NCBI GenBank assembly: GCA_037367405.1
Contig: JAZKJV010006035.1
Location: 62,001-126,000, forward strand
Direction of reading: 5' to 3'
Length of the DNA stretch: 64,000 bases
Origin: Ottelia alismoides
Lineage: Eukaryota > Streptophyta > Magnoliopsida > Alismatales > Hydrocharitaceae
Below are positions 21,501 through 33,500 of this stretch, in pieces (position 1 is the stretch's first letter; the number at the start of each line of letters is the position of its first letter). Both the position numbers and the translations under genes were made by a program. Under the pieces are notes generated by a model. The model was not told the DNA's origin and did not search any database. It saw only the letters and a program-made list of their open reading frames with translations.

Positions 21501-24500
21501 GTCTCCTCTTAATGACTAAGCTGATAACAGTAAGTACATGGTCCACGCCGACGTCCACCTCTTCTGACATGGGCACCGCACCCTTTAGACTAAGATGTGC
21601 CTGCTCTGCCATAAGATGCGACCATCGTCAAGGAGGCTTGAGTGGTGGCAGTAAATGGGACTATGATTTTGCTAAGACGGTTGTAATCCTCCTCCATCGG
21701 ATGTATAGATGCACCCATGAGGAGCTGGGTATGTGTTGCATCATACTTAGGGTCTAGAGATGTCAGAAAATATCCAACCATCATGGCATTCCTATACACC
21801 ATTTGTTGCTCTGTAGATATGGTCACATGTATGAAGATGTGCAGCCTTTTGAACATGCATCGAATCAAAGAGTAGAACAAGTGCAAAGGACGACCATTCT
21901 GTATGACCGTGAAGATGTCACATTGTAGCTGGAGAATCTTGATCTCATTCTTTGCCTGACTGTAGGTGGCGGCAAGGATATGCCACATTGCCTTGACAGT
22001 AAGCTGATGCAAAATATCATTGGCTATATATGTGGTAAGAGTTCCAGAGAGCCAGACACACGCGTACGTGGCATCCTGCTTCCATGAAGCATTCCCCCTA
22101 GTCTTATCAACCGAAAATGGCTACGTCAGAATGTGCTCCTTGTTATTGCACTCACTAGGGTCATAAACTGCATGGACCATAACTTGTGATTGGTCCCATC
22201 CATCTTTATGATGGACACTAGGTCCTTGACAACATCAAACAGGAAGTCACTTTTGACATCTGACATGATGATAAAGAGTATGGAAACAGACATAACCAGG
22301 GATGTAAACTGATCTGAAGGTGTCTACACAATCATATGAGGATTGTCTATCCCCCTCAAATCCGGATCTGCACTAAGGCCGAAAGAATTATTTATTGGTC
22401 TGAAATCACCATTTTCCAGTCAAAATCAAACTGCAAACATTCCTTGGATGTTAAAAAGGCATTGAGGGGATGAGGGAGGTGATCCACAGAACCATAGGAG
22501 GTGATGGGGACTGCCGATGGGTCCTACAGCGCACGAACATGACCTTAGATCGATAGGTGAGGTCTTGGCAGTGAGAGGGACCCCGATGATGAGAGGTCGA
22601 TGCTGCTACGACAGGGTAGCCCCACACGATGGTGGACGATGTCAACGAGAGGTGGTGGGTGGTAGATGGGATTAGGTCTAGTGGTTACAAGAATATCGGT
22701 CTAGGACCGTCGCTTTGATACCATATGGAGAGAACCAAAAAATGGATGACGCAAATATCTCCTTAAGAGAACTCTCAAACATACATGACAAACAAGATTT
22801 TCAATTTTTAAACTCAAACAAATCATGCATAAATTCCTTATGGGAACCAAAAAATGGATGACTCAAACATCCATGCCATAACATGATCTCATTCCGTATT
22901 CCACAAATAGAAGTTAAAGAAACAATAAGAAACAATAAGCTTGATCGGAAGATAGTATAAGGCATCAGAAATCAAACCAAACCCAATCCTCCTCATTGTC
23001 ACCATATCCTGCAACATACATCGATTTAAAGAGAAGACTACTTTACACTTCAGCTCTTTAATTTTCTTGCTAACAGAAAGAAGATTCTGAGGCATAACAG
23101 GAACATGGAGAGTGTCACGGATCTAGAATTTGTTAAGAAAAGAAACACTTTCTTTTCCTGGCATAGTAACATGGGATCCATCTGCAAGTGTCACACGACC
23201 CTATTAGGAGTCCGTTTGTAGGCTTTAAAGAGTTTTGAATACCCTGTCACAGGTTAGTGGAACCACTAACAATTATCCATTCCTTGTACTCATATGTACT
23301 CAGATTATTACCTTTCTTCTGGTCGCAACTGCGAGTACATTATTTGTAATATAGGCTTCATTAGAGTTCTCCCCTCAAGTTCTTATCATATTTAATTGAA
23401 ATTCCTGAATTTGATCTGGAGTAATCTTCTTCCTTCCATTGACACTATGAGGAAATAGTCACAACCTTCTTGGTTTTTCTGATCAGACCATCCTCTTGAC
23501 CGTCTCTTCTCTAGATGAAGCCACCACCCCTGATAATATGTTGACCGGACTTCTTGCAGTGAGAACACTTCTCATTCTGTTTTCCTCCATTGTTTCCTTG
23601 AGATATGATTGTCGACCGACCGATATTTATGACTTCCACAAGAAAACCATTCATCGACATCCTTCTCTGTTCCATAGCCTCAATCTGATGGTAGAAATCA
23701 TGAATATTGAGACTATTAGCACAATTCAGTATTTGGCTTATGACTCTTAAATTCTTGATTCGGACCACCAAGAAAGATGGACATGTTTTTTCACTCTCTA
23801 CCTTAGAAAATCTTATGATTAGTATTGCATTTCCATGATTCTTCAAAGTAGCAATCCAAGTCTTCCCATTTAGACGTCAATTCACCATAATAAGCAAAAA
23901 CTGATAGCACCCTCTGACAAAGATTGTATATCTCCCGAGTCAACGGATAAATCTGTAAGTCCTTTTTTCTCTAGATATACATGATCTCCAAAACCATCAC
24001 ATGTTCAATGCCGATCTCTTTCAAAGAATTCAATGTTTTATATCACTGGAGACTGAGTGCACAAACCAAGTCTTTACTCAGATGTCTTCAAGGTTCTATT
24101 TTTCCCACAAAGGGGTCCTTATCATCAATTCTAGAAGCGATGCCACTGATATATCCCATTCGTCAGCAATTTACAATTGCCATCTCCACCGCAACAAACA
24201 ACAATTGATAATTTTCTTTGGTTAACTTGATGGTAGTGGTTTTAACCATGGTTTTAAAACTTGGACTGGACCTAGGGATGAAAATGAATGTGAATATATT
24301 CATATCCGGTCCTCTATCGTATTTTTTTATACCTATTTTGACATTTGTATTCGTATTCATTTTAAAATGGATGCAGATACGGATATCACTTTGGCATTCG
24401 CTAATATTTGCATTTGCATTCGTATATTTGTTTTCGTACATAAGTATAATAATATATTTATTTATAACTATGCATAACAACATTTTATGATTGCATTCAC

Positions 24501-27500
24501 CATTGTTGATATAATTGTTGCGAAATTACTATATCTGGTATATCTATTTTATGTGTAAACAATTTTAAACATGTATATTTTAGTTAATCTATTAAATATT
24601 TATGTTATTTTTCATATCCGATTCGTATTCGTTCTACATTCATATTCGTTTTTAAGGATATGGTAATACATTTTTCACATTCGTCAATGTTTGTATCTAC
24701 ATTCGTATTCGTATTTTAAAACAGATAAGGATATGATTATACCTATATTCGTATCCGTATCCGACCGTATTCATCCCTAACTGGACCGGCCAGATCGGTC
24801 CAACCTTGGACCGTCTATTTTTCGGTCAGTCTAGTCAGTTTTAGTAATTTAGAAAAGAAAATCTTCAACCGTTTAACCGGTTCCAACCGGTTTAACAAAA
24901 TCGGTCCGACCTTAATGGTCGGTCAAAAAAATTGAAAATAGTTGGATTAGAATTTGGCACCCTTTTGTAACTAAAATGTAACACAATTAATGCTAAAAAA
25001 ATTCCTTTATCTCTAATTTTCTCCCATCTAGCCATGCGTGAATGACCATCGAAATGGAATGTTAAAAAAGCAAATTAAAAATTGAGAGATAGCATTTCCT
25101 TTATCTCGATTTCTCTCTGATTTTCTCCCATAATACCACTAACATCCGTTACCCATCATTGATCATTCACACATTCATGAGTTACTCAACTTATGCTAAA
25201 ATAAAATACCATAGAAAATGAAAATTAATATAATTGCTTATTATTCCAGAATTTGTACACATTGAAAATATATTTGTTCATATTTATTTGTAGATATCTG
25301 CATTTTGGACATCAAGAGATGAGAGAAGATGTAAAAGTTCGACTGAAGACGAATTTTGGAATGAATTATGGCATCATTACTTTTAATAGCAACAACTTTA
25401 GGAATAGTATTTATTTATTTTATGGCACTCGTATCTGAATGAATGATCTTTATTTTTAAGTAACATGACTAACCTTGTTATATGATGTGAATTTATTAGA
25501 TGAAAGCACATTTGAATATATGTATATCTTGTTAGAGTATTTGGTTGTGCGTCCATTGAGCCCATCCAGTGTTTAGTCCCATATCGTCCAACGGTGGGAC
25601 TTGGAGGCTCTAGAGAGGCTATATAAGGAGCCCCAGACCTCCTGTATCCATTGAGAAAAAGGAATAGAATATCCGTCCCTTTGAGGGCTTCTCCCGTGGT
25701 TTCATCTCACTCCTCACGGAGTAGGGTTCCACGTAAAATCCCGCTGTGTTCTTCTTATTTTATTATCTTTTCCATGTTCGCTTCCGCTTCCGATTTTCTA
25801 ACATGGTATCAGAGCGGGTCGATTCTCGTGGATTTTCGAGTTCTTTATGTTTGGAGATTCGTTCGTAGGGTTCTATGTTCGTGAAGATTTATTAGTTGAG
25901 GAATATTGTTGTTTGTTCATGAGAACTAGGGTTTTTGTTTACACCCTGAAAGTTCTTGTTGATTCTGCGGCGGCACCACCCTGCTCGTGCCAAAGAAAGA
26001 CCCAGGCGAGCGTCGCTGTACATCGCGACTTCTCACCTACTGGCGGCACATCCAACGTCGCAGGCGCCCCGCAATCAGACCCAGGCCGCAGACAAGCCTT
26101 TTGACTCCCGGCGATCCTTCGACTCCCGGCGCCTGCTCCTTTCCTCCCTCGCGCAAGCGGCGCGAGGCCTCCGATCTCGCCCCCAGGCGGCTTGATCTAC
26201 CACGCACGCGCAACCTCAAGCAGCGCTCCCAGATCGTGAGACCTTGCTGCTCCTGCGCAAACCCCAGGGGCTTTATTGGGAGCCCTATCCCCAGGCAGCG
26301 CAGATTCGAAGACCCAGGCAGCGCGACGACACAGCCGCCCCTCCGAGCGATCCCAGGCGGACCCTCCTCCCCCGACGATGACAGCCTCCCGCGCGCAGGC
26401 CTCTTCACAAAACCCCAAGACGCACCCCCGATCAGTGCGACCAGGCGAAGGAGCCCCGCGCGCCCCGAGCTCCTCCCTCCTTGGTGCGTATGCCAGCAGC
26501 CGATCTCGTGCGCCTCCAAGCGAGAGGTGGCGCCTCTCTTTCATCCTCGCAGCAGTTGCGATGCTGCTCTCTTGCGATCCCGTTTCTCCAGGCAAAAGCC
26601 CCTTGGCGGCGCGGTGTTTAAAAGAAACAAAAGGGCGAGGATCCCCCGTGGGAACCCTAGTCCAGCGCCATTTAAAAGGAAAATGAGGGGTTACTACTAT
26701 GGCCCAAATGGGATTCTTGTTCCTATTAAAAAAATGAAAAAAAAGAGAGGAGAGGAGAATTGTCGTAAAAAAAAGGAGGGAGAGAGATTTCAAAAAAAAG
26801 GAGAGAAGTTAAAAAAAGGCGTGTACACCGAAAAAAAAAGCCTTACGCAAAAAAATGGAGGCTTAAAAAAAATGCAAAAGCCGAAAAAAAGAAAAAAAAT
26901 GTTGATGAAAAGCCGAGAAAAAAAAACAACGGCTTAAAAAAATTGTTTCGAAAAAAAAATTGAATGTTTTGAAAGCCGATAAATGTGTAATCGGCTAAGT
27001 GGTTTTTGTTTTATCCCCATCATTGTTGTCTTCTCCCAACTTTGTCGATGTTCATTTTCCGACAAGTATGGGAGAAAGGGGGAGTATATATGTAGAGTCA
27101 CAGGCCAGTTTGTCAGTTTTTCCAGATTCTCCAGACTTCAGATTACATGCCATTCAGATTCCAGACTCTACGGTTCAGATTCAGTTTCAGACTCGACATC
27201 AGATATTTCCGAGTCTCCAGTTTCAGACACACATATGATTGCGGTCATTTTTTGATGAGCATAAGTTGCCATCATTGTCAGAGATCCCCATCATTCTTCT
27301 TGTTGTCAGGCCAGAGTTTTCATGTGAGCCATAGGGACTCCAGAGCAGAGGACCATTCCCTTGAGGGCAAGGGTTTTCATGTGGTATCATAGGTACACCA
27401 GAGCAGTGCACCATTCCTTGTGCGAGATGGGAGAGACCCGGTTCTCCGACGAGGAGACTATTTTCAGACTCCATTCTCCAGCGACCGTGGACTCCGAAGA

Positions 27501-30500
27501 GGATTGCACAGCCACGACCTTTTCAGTTCGGCCCTTTTTCAGAGATGGAGCAGTTGTCCACATTATTGTGGCGGGCCAGAGTACTCCGACGAGGAGACTC
27601 ATTTTCAGTTACAGTGACTCTGACAGGCGCAGTTCAGAGCACATGCTCTCCGACGAGGAAATTCAGAAGACTTACACTCCAGCCCGTTCGTTCTCCTCAC
27701 CTGCACGGCATGAGAAGCAACGTCCTCGACTGCAGCAATGTGCGCGTTGGGTTGATATTGTCCGTAGTGTCCTGTAGCGTTGAGTTGAGTTTCTTTCTGT
27801 TTGTCCAAGCTGAGCATTGCATGCTCCAGCTTGAGGGGGAGTGTTAGAGTATTTGGTTGTGCGTCCATTGAGTTGTAACAGGGTAAATGGATCCTGGAGG
27901 AGATCCATTTACCCCATCCAGTGTTTAGTCCCATATCGTCCAACGGTGGGACTTGGAGGCTCTGGAGAGGCTATATAAGGAGCCCCAGACCTCCTGTATC
28001 CATTGAGAAAAAGGAATAGAATATCCGCCCCTTTGAGGGCTTCTCCCGTGGTTTCGTCCCGCTCCTCACGGAGTAGGGTTCCACGTAAAATCCCGCTGTG
28101 TTCTTATTTTATTATCTTTTCCATGTTCGCTTCCGCTTCCGATTTTCTAACATATCTTATAACTAAAATAATAAGGTCGGTTTTGCATGATTCATGGAAT
28201 CGGTCCAACCAGTTCGACCTTTATAAAATGATCGTTCTGTTTTTTCTCAATTTGTATGAAACTTGATATCATGTTGATGTTATCACCGATTCGTCTGGTT
28301 TAGACCAATGGTTCAACCGATTAAACCAAAATAAATATGAAACTGGTTCAACATCTGGTCCGGTTTTTTAAATCTTGGCTTCAACAGGGTAATTGTTCGT
28401 TATTGTTTATTGTCCCGCATCTCAGCCATGTCTTCCTCTCCATCGAGAGAACAACGAAAAATTTTGGCCACCAAAAATGATTTACAATACAAGAAGCCAA
28501 AGAAAGAATACTTCAATGCAAACCCTTATTTTCTCACAATCAATAAAGACCACAACCACAAATACTCAACAAAACAAGAGTGAAAAGAATACCTCAACCT
28601 CCAGGATTCCCTGGACTAACCACACCAACAATGGCCAAATGAAAAAAAGGGATTCAAAGCAGCACGAGAACACCTGAATCACAGCACAACACCAGAAACA
28701 CATCACCACACCAGAAACGTCACGGGGGCTATAAACCCCACAATAGGGCTGAAACATTTTGGCACATCATAGCGCTCCTTCTAGCTTTGTACCCCACACT
28801 AGGGATGGAACACATACTTGACACATGCACAACAAGGGTGCACGATCTCCACAACCAGTACAACCCATGATGGACACTGATGAGCAAAACGTAATGAGCG
28901 TCCATCACACGCACCAACGAGCAACGACGAATGCCCAACGATTAGAATGCCATTGTCTATGATATCATCTTGATGAAAATCAGCTACAAAGTACAAGGAT
29001 TTTAAGGATTTACCTGGAAACCCTTCTCCATAAGGGAAAAAACCGCGAGGGGAAGTACCTAGCCGTCCCAGACAACTAGGTTTTTATTTTCTTTCTCTTC
29101 TTGTCTAAAAGGAATAGGAAGAAATATATATGGTCCTGTAGAGATATTTGTAGTATTTATGTACTAATGTGTCATGCTTATTTTCATTGTTCCATCTTAT
29201 GTAATTTACCCATAGGCTTCCTCTATATAAGAGAGCCTAGGGTTCCCTGGAATAAACAAGTTCTCTCTTTCATTTCTTCCAACATGGTATCAGAGCCTCT
29301 ACCCTAAACCCTAGCTGCCCCTCTCATCCCCGCCACCACTCCTCCTCCCTGCCACCTCTCCTTCACCCCGCCGCCTCTCCTCCTCACCAAGGGTGCCTTG
29401 CGTGGGCCCTAAGCTACCCCTTTTCTCCATCTCGGCACCGTCTCTTCTCTTCATAGGTATGAGTGCATAAGTCTACATATGCACTCATATCCCCACATGT
29501 TAATGTAGACGATTCTTCATTGGTCTACAAACCCTAGTTCTTCGTCTCCGGCAACTATGCCAGAAAACAAGGTTGATATGTCCTCCATTGGCGCCTTCAA
29601 AGGTCCAGCGACAATAGTCAAGATGGATGGGACGAATTACGAGCTCTGGGCGATGCAGTTCATGAGCCTCACGAAGTCCAACAGTAAGAAGCACATTCTT
29701 ACCGAAGATGATCCAGGAAGAAGATGGGAATTTACGCCTCATGGGAGGCTGATGATTCGTATGCCAAGGTTTGGCTTTCTGGCACTCTAACAATGGAGAT
29801 TACCAATGATGTCTTACATCAGCCCACAGCTAAGGCCATGTGGGATATTCTTGCTGCAACGTACTCGCAGATGAGGAACAAGACCAAGATCCTACAACTT
29901 CAGCATGCCATCTTTACGGTCAAGCAGAATGGCCGACCGCTGCATTCGTTGTATACATCCCTACGAGGGATGTTTGAGAAGCTTTACAGTATCATTCCAC
30001 TGACGGTGACCCCAAAACAGCAGAAGACGTTCCGGAATGCTACAATGGTGGGGGTTTTACTAGCAACACTAGACCCGGATTATGATGCGGCTCGCTCGCA
30101 GATACTGGCAGATGCTACTATTCCTCCAGTGGAGGAAGTGTATTGACGACTCAGCCGAATTTCGGTTTCTTCTCCAGCGTCTACGCCACCTCCTTCAACG
30201 ATGGCTGCTTCCCGAGGCAGATGTGTCCCCTCCTCTTTTCGCGGTCGTGGACCTCGTGGTCGAGGTGGCCACTTTCGTCAGCCATGCACCTTTTGTCATC
30301 GCCCAGGTCATGCGGAAGGTACATGCTATTCTAAGCATGGTTTTCCTGCATCTGCCCGTGTAGCCGAGTATGCTGTGCCCACACCGCAATCTACTTCAGA
30401 CCAACGGTTTGAGGATCGTGTCGCCAGACTACGGGATATTATGCCTCCTGCCACTACTGATTCACTAGGAGGACACTCAGACATCGCAGCTTCAGCCTCT

Positions 30501-33500
30501 GCCACAACCTCAGCCACGACAAGCACATCAGGTAGCATATATGCCTTTACATCATGTCACAATTCTGATGTTTCGGAATGGATCATGGACTCCGGTGCGA
30601 CACATCATCTCTGTCGGGACAGAGATAAGTTTACATTCTACAGGGAGGTTTCCCCAGGGAGATCGGTAGCAATAGCAGATGGGACTCATTCCCCCATCAC
30701 TGGACATGGGGAGATCAGTTTAACACCCTCCATTCGCCTGCTGAATGTTTTGCATGCTCCAGATGTCTCGATGAACTTACTCTCTATTAGTCAGCTTACA
30801 AAGGATTTGCATTGTCGAACTATATTTGACCCATCATCTCTTATTTTTCAGGACATTCTAACGGGCAAGGTGATTGGCTATGGGTGTGAGCAGGATGGTC
30901 TTTATCGGTTGGTTCGCACCTCCTATGCTGGTGTCTTATCTCAGTCTAGTGGATCTGCTTCTCCCTTTACCTGGCATCTGCGTTTTGGTCATCTTCCTCT
31001 TCAGAAGCTGCGTCATATCTTACCCCAGATTTCACCGAAGTCTTCATCCCCGTGTGAAGCATGTCAGTTGGGAAGGCATCACAGGTCTAGTTTCCCTCGT
31101 CGTGAGTCTAGGAGCAGTTGCTCCCCTTTTGAGTTATTGCATGTTGACATTTGGGGTCCGAGTCGTGTACCTGATCACCAGGGACACAGATTTTACCTAG
31201 TGGTCGTTAATGATTTCTCTAGATTGTCTTGGGTCTTTTTATTGGAAAAATAAATCTGAAGTGGGAGATGTAATCAAAAATCTTATCAATGAAATTCGGA
31301 ATGTTTTTTCTTCTAATGTGAAGATTGTGCGCACAGATAATGTATTAGAATTTTGCACTCGTTCTCTGTCCCATTTCTTCTTGTCTTGTGGCATTGTTCA
31401 TCAAACAACTTGTGCCTACATGTCTCAACAGAACGGTGTTGCAGAGAGAAAACATCATCATCTTCTTGATGCGGTTCGGACTTTACTCTTTCATAGTTGT
31501 GCTCCTCTGTCTTTTTGGGGTGATGTTGTTCTTATGGCAGGTTATCTGATCAACCATATGCCATCTTCTGTGTTGGGTGAGAAAGTTCCTCTTTCTGTTG
31601 TCTTTCCTGAGAGGGAATTGTTCTCACTAACTCCTCGTGTTTTTGGTTCAGTTGTATTTGTCCATCACCTCACTCCAGGGATTGACAAGCTCTCACCTAG
31701 GGCTGTCAAGTGTGTGTTTTTGGGGGACTCTCATACTCAAAAGGGCTATCGATGCTATGATCCTGTGAATAACAGATATTATGTCAGTGCTGATGTCACC
31801 TTCTTTGAAAATGTCATGTATTTCTCTCCTACAAGTGACAGGATGACTCCTTCTACTACTGATGATGACATTTATGTGCCACCTCCTCCTGTATGTCAGT
31901 CTGATCACATACCTAATCCTGTTGTGCCACCACCTTCACCACCGCCACCACCACCACCACCTCCACCAGTACCACCTCTACCGAAATTTTGTACTCATCC
32001 TCAGAATCCTGCTCATGGAGGCCGTCATTCATCCACCACGTTCCAGGTATGTCCAGGTGATATTAGTAATGATGGGACTGACAATGCACAAGTGAGGGAC
32101 AATGATGTACATGTGGACACTGCTGATGATTTGGATGTACCTCTTGCCTTGAGGAAATCCAAGCGAACACGTGCGTCTTATCCACTTACTTCACAGGTTT
32201 CATTCCATGGCCTCATTGGTGATTTCCAGAGATTCGTTATTGCCCTACCTACTGTGGAGATACCACGGAACTATCAGGATGCCTTGAAAGACAGCAACTG
32301 GCGGTTAGCCATGGAAGAGGAAATGTCTGCATTGCGATCTCGTGGTACATGGATCTTGGTTGATGCTCCCCCATGAGCTTCTGTGGTCAGTTGTAAATGA
32401 GTCTTTACTGTCAAATATAATGCGGATGGCAACCTTGATCGCTACAAAGCAAGACTAGTGGTCTGTGGATTCACTCAGACCTATGACGTGGATTATATGG
32501 ACACTTTTTCCTCGGTCTCCCGTCATTCAACTCTACGTGTTCTTCTGTCAGTCGCAATGGTACGTGATTGACCCTTATTCCAGCTTGATGTTAAAAATGC
32601 CTTTTTATATGGAGATCTGCAGGAAGAAGTCTACATGCAACAGCCTCTGGGGTTTGCTGCTGAGGGAGAGTGTAATATGGTGTGTAGACTTCACAAGGTC
32701 ATATATGGTCTTAAACAAAGTCTGCGGGCATGGTTTCAGAAGCTTTCAGATCTCATCCAGAAGCAAGGGTTCATAAGATCAAATGCTGACCACTCTTTGT
32801 TTGTCCAGAAGACTCCCAGAGGTACTGTTGTTATTATGGTATATGTTGATGATATACTTGTTACGGGAGATGACATGCAGGGGATAAAGATGGCAAAAGC
32901 ATTTTTAGGCCATCAGTTTGTGACGAAGGATCTTTGTACTCTACGATACTTTCTGGGATTGGAGTTTGGAGGAATGCGCAGGGTCTTGTGATGACCCAAA
33001 GGAAATACATTACAGATATGCTTGTTGAGACAGGTATGATCGAGTGTCGACCCTCTACTACTCCCATGGATCCCAGTATGAAGCTATATGGAGATGATAC
33101 ATAGGAAGTTAACAAATGAAGATATAGAGAAATGGTGGGAAAACTTTTCTATATTAATATCACCAGACCTGACATCGCCTTTGCAGTTAGTTGGGTGAGT
33201 CAGTTCATGGAACAACCCAGACAGATACACATGGATGATGTATATATGATACTAAGATATCTAAAGTCGTCTCCGGGAGCAGGATTGTTGTTCAGAAAAG
33301 AAACAAATCTTTCTATCTTTGCTTGTGCTGATGCAGATTATGCAGGATGTCCTAGAGACCGGAAATCTACCTCAGGTTTTGCACTGTTTGTTGGCAGTTC
33401 CTTAGTTTCTTGGAAAAGCAAGAAACAAACAGTGGTGGCTAGATCTAGTACCGAATCTGAGTACAAAGCCATGGCACAGGCAAGTACGGAGATGATGTCG

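Larger units (their letters stand above)
25530..28152 (+). mobile_element. Non-autonomous LTR element T3 (family T)
   Basis: LTRs are at 25530-25803 (274 bp) and 27842-28152 (311 bp), with a perfect 5-bp duplication TATCT (25525-25529; 28153-28157). The primer binding site is TGGTATCAGAGCGGG (25804-25818) and the polypurine tract TTGAGGGGGAG (27831-27841). The interior matches the array at 1229-6120 in opposite orientation and has no gag-pol. The 5' LTR lacks about 40 bp present in the 3' LTR. Confidence 0.9.
24247..28376. mobile_element. Non-autonomous DNA element D (~1 kb) containing two younger insertions
   Basis: Its left end is TGGTTTTAAAACTTGGAC-like. Its right end, reversed, is AAGATTTAAAAAACCGGACC-like, giving an imperfect terminal inverted repeat; inner sequence has GGTTCAACC/GGTTGAACC-type units. 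Flanks GGTTTTAAC (24238-24246) and GGCTTCAAC (28377-28385) match at 7 of 9 bases, a length typical of Mutator-like elements. The flanking copia gag reads continuously without D. Subtracting the MITE (24273-24779) and T3 (25530-28152) leaves about 1 kb, with no transposase frame. Confidence 0.5.

Noticed and set aside
24163..24490. 90- and 106-codon frames near the MITE
   Set aside because: They are translations of the MITE's AT-rich subterminal repeats and the adjoining gag relic.
26037..26793. Minus-strand frames of 160 and 198 codons in T3
   Set aside because: They overlap each other and the + frames in GC-rich DNA, with no recognisable domain. Chance frames.
25987..26937. 316-codon open frame in T3 as a possible gag
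   Set aside because: It is Arg/Pro-rich then Lys-rich because it crosses GC-rich and A-rich tracts. The same region of the array is not open in a comparable frame, and no gag motif or zinc knuckle is present.
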